Shown here in pieces: positions 1 through 7,254 of a stretch of DNA of 28,351 nucleotides. Numbering within the stretch: the first letter of the stretch is position 1; each line of letters opens with the position of its first letter. The stretch lies in NCBI GenBank assembly GCA_020628175.1, contig JAHDFK010000018.1:1-28351 (forward strand). Direction: 5' to 3'. The translations under genes and the position numbers were made by a program. Source of the DNA: Wenyingzhuangia sp. Its GTDB lineage: Bacteria > Bacteroidota > Bacteroidia > Flavobacteriales > Flavobacteriaceae. The notes below the pieces were generated by a model. It was not told where the DNA came from, did not search any database, and was given only the letters and a program-made list of their open reading frames with translations.

Positions 1-50
1 CGACCTGCTGATTACAAATCAGCTGCTCTAGCCAGCTGAGCTATATCGGC
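1..50 (-). tRNA. tRNA-Thr (anticodon TGT), 3' part cut off by window edge
   Basis: Read on the minus strand, the sequence begins GCCGATATAGCTCAG and runs through a D-arm. The anticodon stem GCTGA/TCAGC closes a seven-base loop TTTGTAA, which gives anticodon TGT (threonine, ACA codons) at 16..14. The variable loop, T-arm and 3' acceptor strand lie outside the window, so the gene is partial because of the edge and not broken. It is probably the first of a tRNA cluster: in flavobacteria this cluster typically continues into tuf, secE and nusG, which is an inference here because those genes are not in view. A consensus promoter lies just upstream at 108-138. Confidence 0.93.
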
Positions 51-76
51 TTTTTGTTAATTTAGAACCGCTTCAT

Positions 77-108
77 AAAAAAAGCAGTCCGCTATCTTAA
101 CGGACTGC
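77..108 (-). terminator. Intrinsic terminator after hpf
   Basis: Positions 84-91 (gcagtccg) and 101-108 (cggactgc) form a perfect 8-bp GC-rich stem with a 9-nt loop. On the minus strand the stem is followed by seven T residues (complement of 77-83), the classic Rho-independent layout. It lies about 60 bases past the hpf stop codon. The upstream arm overlaps the promoter box of the following tRNA gene. Confidence 0.85.
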
Positions 109-138
109 AAATTTAGAAAGTTTTATATATCATGCAAA
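108..138 (-). promoter_or_regulatory. Bacteroidota-type promoter for the tRNA-Thr operon
   Basis: On the minus strand TTTG (138..135) and TAAATTTG (115..108) are separated by exactly 19 bases. This matches the known Bacteroidota primary sigma factor consensus TTTG-N19-TAnnTTTG. The start site would fall near 101, about 50 bases before tRNA-Thr and inside the hairpin that terminates hpf. This is the best-matching promoter in the window. Confidence 0.72.
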
Positions 139-165
139 ACATTTTAAACTTAATTTTCGTTTTTT

Positions 166-471
166 TTAATGTTGCATTACTCTTTCCTTTTCTTTGATCT
201 TAGTTACTTGTCTTTTCATAGAATCTGCACACAAACTAATTCCTTCTTCAAAAGTCTTAGATTCTTTCTTTACCATTAAATCATGTCCAGGTATATTTAG
301 CTTTAACTCAGTTACTTTGTTCTCTTTTTCACTTGTTTGTTGCACCTTTAAATACACCTCGGCATCTACAATTTTATCATGGTACTTTCCTAAACCTTCT
401 ACCTTTTTGTTTACAAACGTTATTAAATCCTTATCTGCTGTAAAATTTACTGATTGAGTTATTACTTTCAT
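166..471 (-). CDS. hpf: Short-form ribosome hibernation-promoting factor (HPF/RaiA, S30AE family)
   Basis: The 101-residue protein starts MKVITQSVNFTADKDL and ends soon after a Lys-rich segment (KRQVTKIKEKER). This matches the S30AE (sigma-54 modulation/YfiA) fold in length, in the beta-alpha-beta-beta-beta-alpha order and in basic character. Such proteins bind the 30S decoding centre and inactivate ribosomes in slow growth. It lacks the C-terminal extension of long HPF, so it is a short form. It begins 5 bases after the xerC stop codon, so the two are co-transcribed, and a strong terminator follows. No Shine-Dalgarno precedes the ATG. Placement in the rpsU-xerC-hpf-tRNA-Thr string fits a ribosome-related role. 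Family assignment is secure; a role in 100S dimer formation is not shown. Confidence 0.9.
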   Translation of the reverse strand: MKVITQSVNFTADKDLITFVNKKVEGLGKYHDKIVDAEVYLKVQQTSEKENKVTELKLNIPGHDLMVKKESKTFEEGISLCADSMKRQVTKIKEKERVMQH

Positions 472-476
472 ATAAT

Positions 477-1373
477 TTATTTTTTTTTGGCACTTCTAGG
501 GTGTGCTTGGTTATAAACTTGCTTTAATTTGTCTAGACTATTGTGCGTGTAAATTTGCGTTGCGGCTAAACTCGAATGCCCTAGCAACTCTTTAACCGAA
601 TTTAAATCTGCACCATTACTAACCATATCTGTTGCATAAGAGTGTCTCAACACGTGAGGGCTCTTTTTCTGTTTCGTAGTAACCTTACTAAAATAAGAAT
701 TTATAACGCGATAAACAAGTGCATTGTACAATTTACCACCTCTTTTGGTTACAAAAAACCAATTTTCTGCGGAAGAAACTTGTAACCTTTCTTCTAAATA
801 CTCTTTAAATTCACTTACAACAGCATCATATAAAGGCACAATTCGTTCTTTATTTCTCTTTCCTAAAACCTTTATTGTTTTTTCGGAAATAGATACATCT
901 TCTATTTTTAAATTTAACAACTCCGCTTGTCGAATTCCAGATGCATACAATAAATGAATCATCAATTTATTTCGTTTTTGCTCATACACAATATCGTCAT
1001 CATCCGTTATCAGCATCGCTTCTTCGATTTCTCTTTCAGAAAAAGGCACTATCACTTCTTTTTTTGTCTTTAAACTTTTTTGATATTCAAAAGGATTACT
1101 TCTTAACTCTTGTATTCTTATTAAAAAAGAATAAAATGTTTTTATAGAGGTTATCTTTCTATTTATAGATCGATTGGATAATTGGGCTTCTTTTAAGGCA
1201 ACAATCCAAGATCTCATATAAGTAGTTTGCACTTTAATTATAGAATCTTCTTCGAAAGTAGCAACTACAAAGTCTAAAAAATCACGAATATCTTTTTGAT
1301 ATGCTGTTACGGTATGTTTTGAATAGTTTTTTTCTATTTGTAAATAATCTATAAACTTATCGAGTAGTTTCAT
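477..1373 (-). CDS. xerC: Tyrosine recombinase XerC/XerD-type
   Basis: A 298-residue site-specific recombinase. The N-terminal SAM-like core-binding domain spans about residues 1-90 (FIDYLQIEKNYSKHTVTAY). The catalytic domain spans about 110-290 and has the complete set Arg148 (SGIRQAELL), Lys172 (GKRNKER), His240/Arg243 (HVLRHSYAT), His266 (LLGHSS) and nucleophile Tyr275 (IYTH). Its known role is dimer resolution at dif during chromosome segregation. The reading frame stays open to 1400, but that region lies inside the rpsU terminator hairpin, and the family-like start MKLLDKFIDYL is at 1373, so I chose 1373. It is co-transcribed with hpf. It may depend on readthrough from rpsU, because no convincing promoter lies between them. 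XerC rather than XerD is inferred from gene order only. Confidence 0.9.
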   Translation of the reverse strand: MKLLDKFIDYLQIEKNYSKHTVTAYQKDIRDFLDFVVATFEEDSIIKVQTTYMRSWIVALKEAQLSNRSINRKITSIKTFYSFLIRIQELRSNPFEYQKSLKTKKEVIVPFSEREIEEAMLITDDDDIVYEQKRNKLMIHLLYASGIRQAELLNLKIEDVSISEKTIKVLGKRNKERIVPLYDAVVSEFKEYLEERLQVSSAENWFFVTKRGGKLYNALVYRVINSYFSKVTTKQKKSPHVLRHSYATDMVSNGADLNSVKELLGHSSLAATQIYTHNSLDKLKQVYNQAHPRSAKKK

Positions 1374-1398
1374 TTGCAGGTATAAAGTCTTAAAATAC

Positions 1399-1430
1399 AA
1401 AAAACCCTGTGAAAATTCACAGGGTTTTTA
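1399..1430 (-). terminator. Terminator between rpsU and xerC
   Basis: A 9-bp stem ACCCTGTGA/TCACAGGGT with an AAAT loop is extended by flanking A5/T5 runs, which makes it usable in both directions. On the minus strand it is followed by a T-rich tract. It lies 10 bases past the rpsU stop codon and 26 bases before the xerC start, so it probably sets a high rpsU to low xerC-hpf expression ratio. Confidence 0.85.
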
Positions 1431-1439
1431 AAAAGCTTA

Positions 1440-1637
1440 TTAAGCTTGCTCTTCGTTTGTTTTTAAACGCTGAACGTATGCAGCTTTAATTCGTTGTTTA
1501 CGGTTTGAAACAGATGGTTTATTATACTGTTGACGCTCACGTAAAGTTCTCATTGTTTTCGTACGATCGAATTTTCTTTTGAAACGTTTTAACGCTCTAT
1601 CGATATTCTCTCCGTCTTTTACTGGAATGATTAACAT
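1440..1637 (-). CDS. rpsU: 30S ribosomal protein bS21
   Basis: A 65-residue, strongly basic protein, MLIIPVKDGENIDRALKRFKRK..., which is the bS21 signature (VKDGENIDRALKRFKRKFDRTKTM). It sits on the 30S platform next to the 3' end of 16S rRNA. In Flavobacteriia, published work on Flavobacterium johnsoniae ribosomes shows bS21 helping to sequester the anti-Shine-Dalgarno. The gene is monocistronic up to a strong terminator. Unlike every other gene in the window it carries an extended Shine-Dalgarno, 7 bases before the ATG, which fits the proposed autoregulation in that class. A TATCTTTG -7 box lies upstream at 1708..1701. Confidence 0.97.
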   Translation of the reverse strand: MLIIPVKDGENIDRALKRFKRKFDRTKTMRTLRERQQYNKPSVSNRKQRIKAAYVQRLKTNEEQA

Positions 1638-1644
1638 ATATTAG

Positions 1645-1652
1645 CACCTCCT
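1645..1652 (-). promoter_or_regulatory. Exceptionally strong Shine-Dalgarno of rpsU
   Basis: The minus strand reads AGGAGGTG followed by 7 bases and the rpsU ATG. All eight bases are complementary to the conserved 16S 3' end CACCUCCU. The other starts in this window (for example hpf, xerC, tex, rlmF, aroK) have A/T-rich leaders with no comparable motif, as is normal for Bacteroidota. This fits translational feedback in which ribosomes lacking bS21 have a free anti-SD and favour rpsU mRNA. Confidence 0.88.
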
Positions 1653-1700
1653 CTCATCGTCATGATATATTTTAAGTGTTTTATTTCTAATTTTGGACTG

Positions 1701-1708
1701 CAAAGATA
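1701..1708 (-). promoter_or_regulatory. Promoter -7 box of rpsU
   Basis: The minus strand carries TATCTTTG, a full match to the Bacteroidota -7 consensus TAnnTTTG. The predicted start is near 1694, giving a leader of roughly 57 bases before the ATG. The -33 region is only A/T-rich with no clear TTTG. Confidence 0.6.
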
Positions 1709-1732
1709 GTTCTAATTACTTAATTAAAACTA

Positions 1733-2872
1733 TTATTTTAAAATATTTCTAGAAATAACTAATTTCTGAATTTCTGTAGTTCCCTCTCCTATGGTACACA
1801 ACTTACTATCTCTATAAAACTTCTCTACAGGAAAATCTTTTGTGTATCCATAACCTCCATGTACTTGTATTGCCTCGTTAGACACTTTAACACAGGTTTC
1901 TGAAGCATACATTTTAGCCATAGCTCCAATAGTTGTCATTTTTTCACCTTTTTCTTTTTTAGCCGCAGCTTTGTGTGTTAACAATTCTGAGGCTTCTATT
2001 TCGGTAGCCATATCTGCTAACTTAAACGAAATACCTTGAAAAGATGAAATTGGTTTTCCAAACTGAATTCTTTCTTTAGAATATTTTAAAGCAGCTTCGT
2101 AAGCTCCTTTTGCAATACCTATAGACAAGGCTGCTATAGAAATTCTTCCTCCATCTAAAACTTTCATAGACTGAATGAATCCTTCTCCAACTTTTCCTAA
2201 AATATTTTCTTTAGGCACTCTACAATTATCAAAAACCAACTCTGCAGTTTCCGAAGCGCGCATTCCTAATTTATCTTCTTTTTTTCCTGAACTAAAACCT
2301 GACGTTCCTTTTTCTATCACAAAAGCAGTCATACCATGCGAATCTCCTTTTTTACCAGTTCGAGCAATTACCACAGCAATATCTCCACTAATGGCGTGCG
2401 TTATAAAGTTTTTTGCTCCGTTTAACACATAATCATCTCCATCTAAAACAGCTGTCGTGCTCATACCTCCGGCATCAGAACCTGTGTTATGTTCTGTTAA
2501 CCCCCAAGCACCAATCCATTCTCCCGTTGCTAATTTAGGCAACCATTTTTGCTTTTGCGTTTCGTTTGCAAATTGTAAAATATGCCCTGTACACAACGAA
2601 TTGTGCGCGGCAACAGACAAACCAATTGAAGGATCTACTTTTGAAATTTCTTCGATAACGGTAATGTACTCATGATATGTTAAACCCGAACCTCCATAAG
2701 CTTCTGGAACTAAAACTCCCATAAAACCCATTTCTCCTAACTTCTTAAATAAATCTACCGGAAATGTTTGAGCTTCATCCCATGTGTAAATATTAGGTGT
2801 GATATGGATTTTAGCAAAATCTTTAATAGATTCTGCAATCATTTTTTGGGTTTCATTTGTCTCAAAATTCAT
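1733..2872 (-). CDS. Acyl-CoA dehydrogenase (short/medium-chain type)
   Basis: A 379-residue flavoprotein of normal family length, in the order N-terminal helical domain, middle beta domain, C-terminal helical domain. Visible family motifs are GAWGLTEHNTGSDAGG (FAD/substrate-binding signature 1), the RIQFGKPISSFQ segment, QVHGGYGYTKDFPVEKFYRD (signature 2), and the catalytic base Glu363 in the IGEGTTEIQ motif. It catalyses alpha,beta-dehydrogenation of acyl-CoA in fatty-acid or branched-chain amino-acid breakdown. Substrate chain length cannot be read from sequence by eye. It lies 19 bases after the HhH gene, so it is probably co-transcribed with it and with the symporter gene further upstream. 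Confidence 0.93.
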   Translation of the reverse strand: MNFETNETQKMIAESIKDFAKIHITPNIYTWDEAQTFPVDLFKKLGEMGFMGVLVPEAYGGSGLTYHEYITVIEEISKVDPSIGLSVAAHNSLCTGHILQFANETQKQKWLPKLATGEWIGAWGLTEHNTGSDAGGMSTTAVLDGDDYVLNGAKNFITHAISGDIAVVIARTGKKGDSHGMTAFVIEKGTSGFSSGKKEDKLGMRASETAELVFDNCRVPKENILGKVGEGFIQSMKVLDGGRISIAALSIGIAKGAYEAALKYSKERIQFGKPISSFQGISFKLADMATEIEASELLTHKAAAKKEKGEKMTTIGAMAKMYASETCVKVSNEAIQVHGGYGYTKDFPVEKFYRDSKLCTIGEGTTEIQKLVISRNILK

Positions 2873-2891
2873 TCAAAAAAGTTTTAGTTTT

Positions 2892-3737
2892 TTAATCAGC
2901 CTGCAAATATAAACTTATTAAGTCAAATTTATCTACAGGAAAATTACTAATTGTTTTTAATTCTGCTAAATTCTGAATTTCTGCAAATTCATTTCTATAC
3001 TCCACAATTGAATTAGCTTGTTTATAATTTATATAAACAATGCTACTTAGCTCTTTTACCGAAGCTTTGTTTACATTTATTTTGCGAATATTGGGTTTCG
3101 ATAGTACTTTATATTCTTTTTTTAGATGATGCAAAGCTTTATTAGAAAGCCCCCATACTTCGTTTAATTGCTCTAAAAAAGTATAGCCTTTTAACAACGC
3201 TCTATATTTAACAATCGTATTCGCAGTTTTATAATTTATTCCTGAAACCTTACTTAAATCATCTACCGATGCCGTATTGATGTCCTTAACAACAATAACA
3301 GCTCTGGTTGTAAATTGTTTTTTGGTTGATTTTTTAAAAGTAGGAAATTTAAAGAATGGACTTATTTCTTTTAATAAGGAGTCAGAAACTAAAGTGACTT
3401 TTTTAAAATCAGCAACACTCTTAATATACTTACCTTTTTCTCGAAACGCATGCAATCTATCTATTTCTTGTAACGACATACCTAGCTGATAACCTTTGTA
3501 ATCGGATATATAATTAGGATTGAAACTCGACTTCTGTTGTTTCCGGTTTAAATTAGTTAAACTGTCTAACCGTTTTTCTATCAAATCTGTAATTGGGCTT
3601 GACTCTATCTCTGCTTGATGATCTCCAAAAAAATCACACATAATAATAATTTGAAAAATTACAATAAGACCTACTAAAACAAAAATTCCATTTTGCTGAC
3701 TCTTAGAGTACTCAAAATGGAATTTAAAATTTAACAT
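2892..3737 (-). CDS. Membrane-anchored helix-hairpin-helix (ComEA-like) protein
   Basis: A 281-residue protein. A cytoplasmic basic start is followed by one transmembrane segment at about residues 17-36 (GIFVLVGLIVIFQIIIM). Three consecutive helix-hairpin-helix modules follow. The clearest are INTASVDDLSKVSGINYKTANTIVKYR and INVNKASVKELSSIVYINYKQANSIVEYR; the first module (GMSLQEIDRLHAFREKGKYI) is degenerate. HhH modules bind DNA non-specifically, and a single anchor with an outward-facing HhH part resembles the ComEA DNA receptor. The triple-module form is widespread in Flavobacteriaceae, and a link to DNA uptake is not established for it. It begins 11 bases after the upstream symporter gene. 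No other competence gene is in view. Confidence 0.8.
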   Translation of the reverse strand: MLNFKFHFEYSKSQQNGIFVLVGLIVIFQIIIMCDFFGDHQAEIESSPITDLIEKRLDSLTNLNRKQQKSSFNPNYISDYKGYQLGMSLQEIDRLHAFREKGKYIKSVADFKKVTLVSDSLLKEISPFFKFPTFKKSTKKQFTTRAVIVVKDINTASVDDLSKVSGINYKTANTIVKYRALLKGYTFLEQLNEVWGLSNKALHHLKKEYKVLSKPNIRKINVNKASVKELSSIVYINYKQANSIVEYRNEFAEIQNLAELKTISNFPVDKFDLISLYLQAD

Positions 3738-3748
3738 CTTATGCTGTA

Positions 3749-5350
3749 TTACTTTTTATAACGAATAGCAGTTAAGTAACGTTGTAATTCTGATTTTACT
3801 TTGGGCGCTAACAGTAGCAGCCCTATAATGTTTGGAAACACCATCGCAAAAATCATGGCATCAGAAAACTCGACCACCGAATTTAAACTTGATGAAGAAC
3901 CTATAACTACGAATACTAAAAATAAGAATTTATATGTAAAATCGGCTATTTTTCCTTTTCCAAACAAATATTTCCATCCCTGTATACCGTAGTAAGACCA
4001 TGATAGTAACGTAGAAAATGCAAACAATATAACAGCAATTGTTAACAATATAGAAAAATGAGGAATGGCCGAATCAAAAGCTACCGAAGTTAAATCTACT
4101 CCTCCTAATTTTTCTCCCGTAGCATTCATAACTACATTGCTCCCTTCTAAATTTCCGTAAGTAAATAAATTACTTTTTAAATTTGTAACTACAATTACCA
4201 AAGCAGTCATAGTACAAATAACAACCGTATCTACAAAAGGACCTATAGAGGCTACAATACCTTCACTGGCAGGAAAACGGGTTTTCACAGCAGCATGTGC
4301 AATAGATGCAGATCCCACACCTGCTTCGTTAGAAAATGCAGCTCTTCTAAATCCTTGTATCATTACACCAATAGCTCCACCTACAACAGCCTCTCCGTTA
4401 AACGCTCCAGAAAATATTTGAGCAAATCCTTCAGGAAGAATTGTAATATTCATTGCTAAAATAATAATTGCTGCTCCTATGTACATAATCCCCATAAAAG
4501 GAACTATTTTTTCGGTAACTCTACCAATACGTTTTATACCTCCAATAATTACAACACCTACCAAAGCAGCCATTACAAGTCCAAACCAAAAACCGTTTTC
4601 TATACCAAATAACTGTTTCATTTGTGCGGTTGCCTGATTTGCTTGAAACATATTTCCTCCTCCAAACGAACCACCAACTACAAAAATGGCAAACAATACT
4701 GCCAATACCTTTCCTAAACCTCCTAAGTTTTTTTCTTTAAGACCTGTTTTAAGATAATACATGGGTCCTCCATAAATCTTTCCGTCTTCTCCAACCTCTC
4801 TATACTTTACTCCTAGCGTAGCCTCTACTAGTTTTGTTGACATTCCTAAAAAACCTGCCAATATCATCCATAAAGTAGCCCCAGGCCCACCAATGGCAAT
4901 GGCTACGGCAACTCCTGCTATATTACCTAAACCTACAGTAGCAGACAAAGCAGCTGTTAACGCCTGAAAATGTGTAACCTCTCCTATGATTTCCTCGTTT
5001 TTAGGAGTTTCCATAATATTTCCTCCTGGTGTCGGATCTCCAGCTACTACATTGTTTGCTTTATGATCTACATCATCGTAAGTTCCTTTAGCAGCATGAA
5101 TGGCCACTCCTAACAATCTTACATTGGCAAACTTAAAATATAAGGTAAAAAACAAAGCACCTCCTAAAAGCACAATCAACACAATAGGCACTGAATTTCC
5201 TGCTATTGAAACTGCATAAAAAACAACCGATCCCACCCAATCTGCAAATGGCTTAAAGCCCGATTCTATTTTTTCATCGATAGACATTTCTTGAGAATAA
5301 GTCGCTAAAGAGCATAAAAATGCACTAAGTATTGCAATGTATTTTTTCAT
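3749..5350 (-). CDS. Sodium/alanine (AGCS family) symporter
   Basis: A 533-residue polytopic membrane protein with AGCS family signatures. These are GEVTHFQALTAALSATVG followed by LGNIAGVAVAIAIGGPGA, then the WMILAGFLGMSTKLVEATLG and KIYGGPMYYL segments, and an AFSNEAGVGSASIAHAA motif. The family imports alanine or glycine with Na+ or H+. It begins with a cleavable-looking signal sequence (MKKYIAILSAFLCSLATYSQ) ahead of the first transmembrane helix. It also has an acidic/polar loop (about residues 93-122, DDVDHKANNVVAGDPTPGG...) that proteobacterial members lack, so it is longer than the usual ~450-480 residues. It starts a run with the HhH and acyl-CoA dehydrogenase genes. Substrate is inferred from family. 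Confidence 0.92.
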   Translation of the reverse strand: MKKYIAILSAFLCSLATYSQEMSIDEKIESGFKPFADWVGSVVFYAVSIAGNSVPIVLIVLLGGALFFTLYFKFANVRLLGVAIHAAKGTYDDVDHKANNVVAGDPTPGGNIMETPKNEEIIGEVTHFQALTAALSATVGLGNIAGVAVAIAIGGPGATLWMILAGFLGMSTKLVEATLGVKYREVGEDGKIYGGPMYYLKTGLKEKNLGGLGKVLAVLFAIFVVGGSFGGGNMFQANQATAQMKQLFGIENGFWFGLVMAALVGVVIIGGIKRIGRVTEKIVPFMGIMYIGAAIIILAMNITILPEGFAQIFSGAFNGEAVVGGAIGVMIQGFRRAAFSNEAGVGSASIAHAAVKTRFPASEGIVASIGPFVDTVVICTMTALVIVVTNLKSNLFTYGNLEGSNVVMNATGEKLGGVDLTSVAFDSAIPHFSILLTIAVILFAFSTLLSWSYYGIQGWKYLFGKGKIADFTYKFLFLVFVVIGSSSSLNSVVEFSDAMIFAMVFPNIIGLLLLAPKVKSELQRYLTAIRYKK

Positions 5351-5364
5351 AAAGTATAAATTCT

Positions 5365-5392
5365 AAAATATAGTAGGTATTGAAGACGCAAT
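5365..5392 (-). promoter_or_regulatory. Possible promoter of the symporter gene
   Basis: The minus strand has ATTG (5392..5389), 16 bases, then TATATTTT (5372..5365). That is one mismatch from TAnnTTTG with somewhat short spacing. The start would lie only about 8 bases before the ATG. Weak support. Confidence 0.3.
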
Positions 5393-5440
5393 ATATTAAT
5401 TATATATAGGTTGTTACTCCTATTTAAGAGAATTACGATG

Positions 5441-6316
5441 TTAAAGGATTAATAAAAAATAATTTTTAAAATTCTTACGAATCCATTTTTTCTCTGTTGC
5501 ATCTAATGGATTATCTGTTAAAACTAATCCTTTGGAACAAAATTTTTCTTTTGCATAAGCTTTAGATAGGTTTGATATTTTATTATTGTTTAAATGTACT
5601 AAAACCAAACTTCTCATTTTATTAAACACTACCGGGTATGTCTCTATCAAATTATGTCCGATATGAACAACTCTAAGATGTTTGATTTGCTGTAACTTAT
5701 CTGGAAGATTTTTTAAATTATTATGATCTAAAAACAAACGTTTCAAACCAGATATCGTTCCAATTTCTGGAGGTATCTCATCAAGTTGATTATGTTGTAA
5801 CCATAAGAGTGATAATTTTTCAAGTTTCGCTAAAATTTCGTAATCAGCTCCTTTATGAATACGATTGTACGAAAGGTTTAAATCTTCTAACTTTTTGAAA
5901 TTAGGTATTGCTTTAGGTATGCTTGTTAACTTATTGCTAGATAGATTTAAAAACACTAATGGTAAATTCTCTATTTGATGGAGTTCTTTATCAAAATTTA
6001 ATTTTGGATTGTATACCAGCGATAGGTGTTCTAATTTTGAAAGCTTAAGTATATTCTTGGGTAAAGCTTTTAAATTCAAACTATCTAATTGTAAAACTCG
6101 TATTCTTTCTGGATGAGATAACTCTTTAATAACTGTTTCAATTTCTTTTACAGAAGCGTCTTTAATTTTTAAGATACGCTCATTATGAAACTCATACGAA
6201 ACACTACTAAAAGACTTCTGATTACCTAACAACTTGGTTGTTTTTTTTACTACGCAACTACTTAACATAGAAATACAGCATACGTACAATAAAAGTTTTA
6301 CGAAATTAGTTTGCAT
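5441..6316 (-). CDS. Leucine-rich-repeat lipoprotein
   Basis: A 291-residue lipoprotein. A signal peptide ends in lipobox LSSC with Cys21, followed by VVKKTTK. Residues from about 60 to 275 hold roughly eight leucine-rich repeats of about 23 residues, for example LNLSSNKLTSIPKAIPNFKKLE, LWLQHNQLDEIPPEIGTISGLK and LFLDHNNLKNLPDKLQQIKHLR. This is the LxxLxLxxNxLxxIP type, which forms a protein-binding solenoid. It should be anchored in the outer or inner membrane; the partner is unknown. Its start overlaps the end of the preceding gene by 11 bases, so the two are translationally coupled and probably work together. No catalytic domain is attached. Confidence 0.85.
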   Translation of the reverse strand: MQTNFVKLLLYVCCISMLSSCVVKKTTKLLGNQKSFSSVSYEFHNERILKIKDASVKEIETVIKELSHPERIRVLQLDSLNLKALPKNILKLSKLEHLSLVYNPKLNFDKELHQIENLPLVFLNLSSNKLTSIPKAIPNFKKLEDLNLSYNRIHKGADYEILAKLEKLSLLWLQHNQLDEIPPEIGTISGLKRLFLDHNNLKNLPDKLQQIKHLRVVHIGHNLIETYPVVFNKMRSLVLVHLNNNKISNLSKAYAKEKFCSKGLVLTDNPLDATEKKWIRKNFKNYFLLIL

Positions 6317-7244
6317 AGAATATATTAGTATCTAATTCATAATAAATTTTATCTCTTGTACTCGTTTTCCAAGGATATCTAGGATTCAATCCAAAACCAT
6401 CGTGTAGTTTGTTTTGTATATAAGCACCCGCTTTCTGACTGTTGATACCCAATTTACCATGCATTCCGAAATAATCTTTCTGATAGGTAGCGGTAAAAAA
6501 CATATTTCCGTAAAATATATTAGGAATATGAGACGGCGTATACCATACATTTTTTCTTCCATGCGAAGAATTCACAATATTTCTAGGGCTTAAACTATAA
6601 TTTGCCGGAGGTGTAAACATTGTAATTCCAATACCTGTTTGATAAAGTTGATTGTTAGTCTCTATTTTAGAATACCCCACATACAAGCTTCCTGTTTCTC
6701 CAAAATCGGTTGCTTCTCCGTAAAATATTTTACCCAATTGCAAATCGTTTAAAAAAGTAATGTAAAAACTTGAGTGATTTTGGCTAACACGAAAAATCAA
6801 TTTCCCGCGTCTTACGCCATACATTGCTAATTTATCTGGGTATATTTCTTTTTCGACCCCAAATCCAATCCCTCTAAAATTAGATTTGTACTTACGATTA
6901 AAAACAAACACACTATTTTGGTTACTAACAGTTGTTCCTAATAAGTTTCTGTTTTCTCCACTTCCTATAAGCGAAAAAAACTCAAACACTTTCCCTATAC
7001 CTTTTTCTGAATATGTATGTCTTTTGTAACTCTTATACAAAGCCAACGATATATTGTGTTCTGACCTTATTTTTTTGTAGCCCAAAGTACCAATTGCAGA
7101 AACCCCTACTTTTAGGTACTTATTTTGGTTACCAAAAGTAAACTGTGTTTTTACTAAAAAGCCTCCATTAGATGTAAAGTTTTGAGCATGTATATTTTTT
7201 ACACTTAGCATCGTAAAAATTAAAACAAGTACTCCTCTTTTCAT
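6306..7244 (-). CDS. Exported protein of unknown function, beta-rich
   Basis: A 312-residue protein with a signal peptide (MKRGVLVLIFTMLSVKNIHAQ) and then alternating aromatic/polar stretches rich in Gly, Tyr, Phe and Asn. Examples are FRVSQNHSSFYITFLNDLQ, GSLYVGYSKIE and NMFFTATYQKDYFGMHG, which suggest a beta-barrel or beta-sandwich in the outer membrane or periplasm. The last residues end in ...DTNIFYAN rather than a terminal aromatic, so a canonical barrel is not certain. I do not recognise a catalytic motif. The NDLQ...FGETGSLYVGY segment faintly recalls the Bacteroidota polymorphic toxin type 23 domain, but I would not assign that by eye. It sits 10 bases after the potassium channel gene and overlaps the LRR lipoprotein gene. 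Confidence 0.6.
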   Translation of the reverse strand: MKRGVLVLIFTMLSVKNIHAQNFTSNGGFLVKTQFTFGNQNKYLKVGVSAIGTLGYKKIRSEHNISLALYKSYKRHTYSEKGIGKVFEFFSLIGSGENRNLLGTTVSNQNSVFVFNRKYKSNFRGIGFGVEKEIYPDKLAMYGVRRGKLIFRVSQNHSSFYITFLNDLQLGKIFYGEATDFGETGSLYVGYSKIETNNQLYQTGIGITMFTPPANYSLSPRNIVNSSHGRKNVWYTPSHIPNIFYGNMFFTATYQKDYFGMHGKLGINSQKAGAYIQNKLHDGFGLNPRYPWKTSTRDKIYYELDTNIFYAN

Positions 7245-7254
7245 CTTCGCTTGA

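Noticed and set aside
1374..1400. Upstream extension of xerC to an ATG at 1400
   Set aside because: The extension runs into the rpsU terminator hairpin and adds residues foreign to Xer proteins; the 1373 start matches the family N-terminus.
6306..7244. Polymorphic toxin type 23 identity for the exported protein
   Set aside because: Only a faint local resemblance (NDLQ...GSLYVGY) was seen, and no immunity gene or secretion signal other than a Sec signal peptide is present. It is left as unknown.
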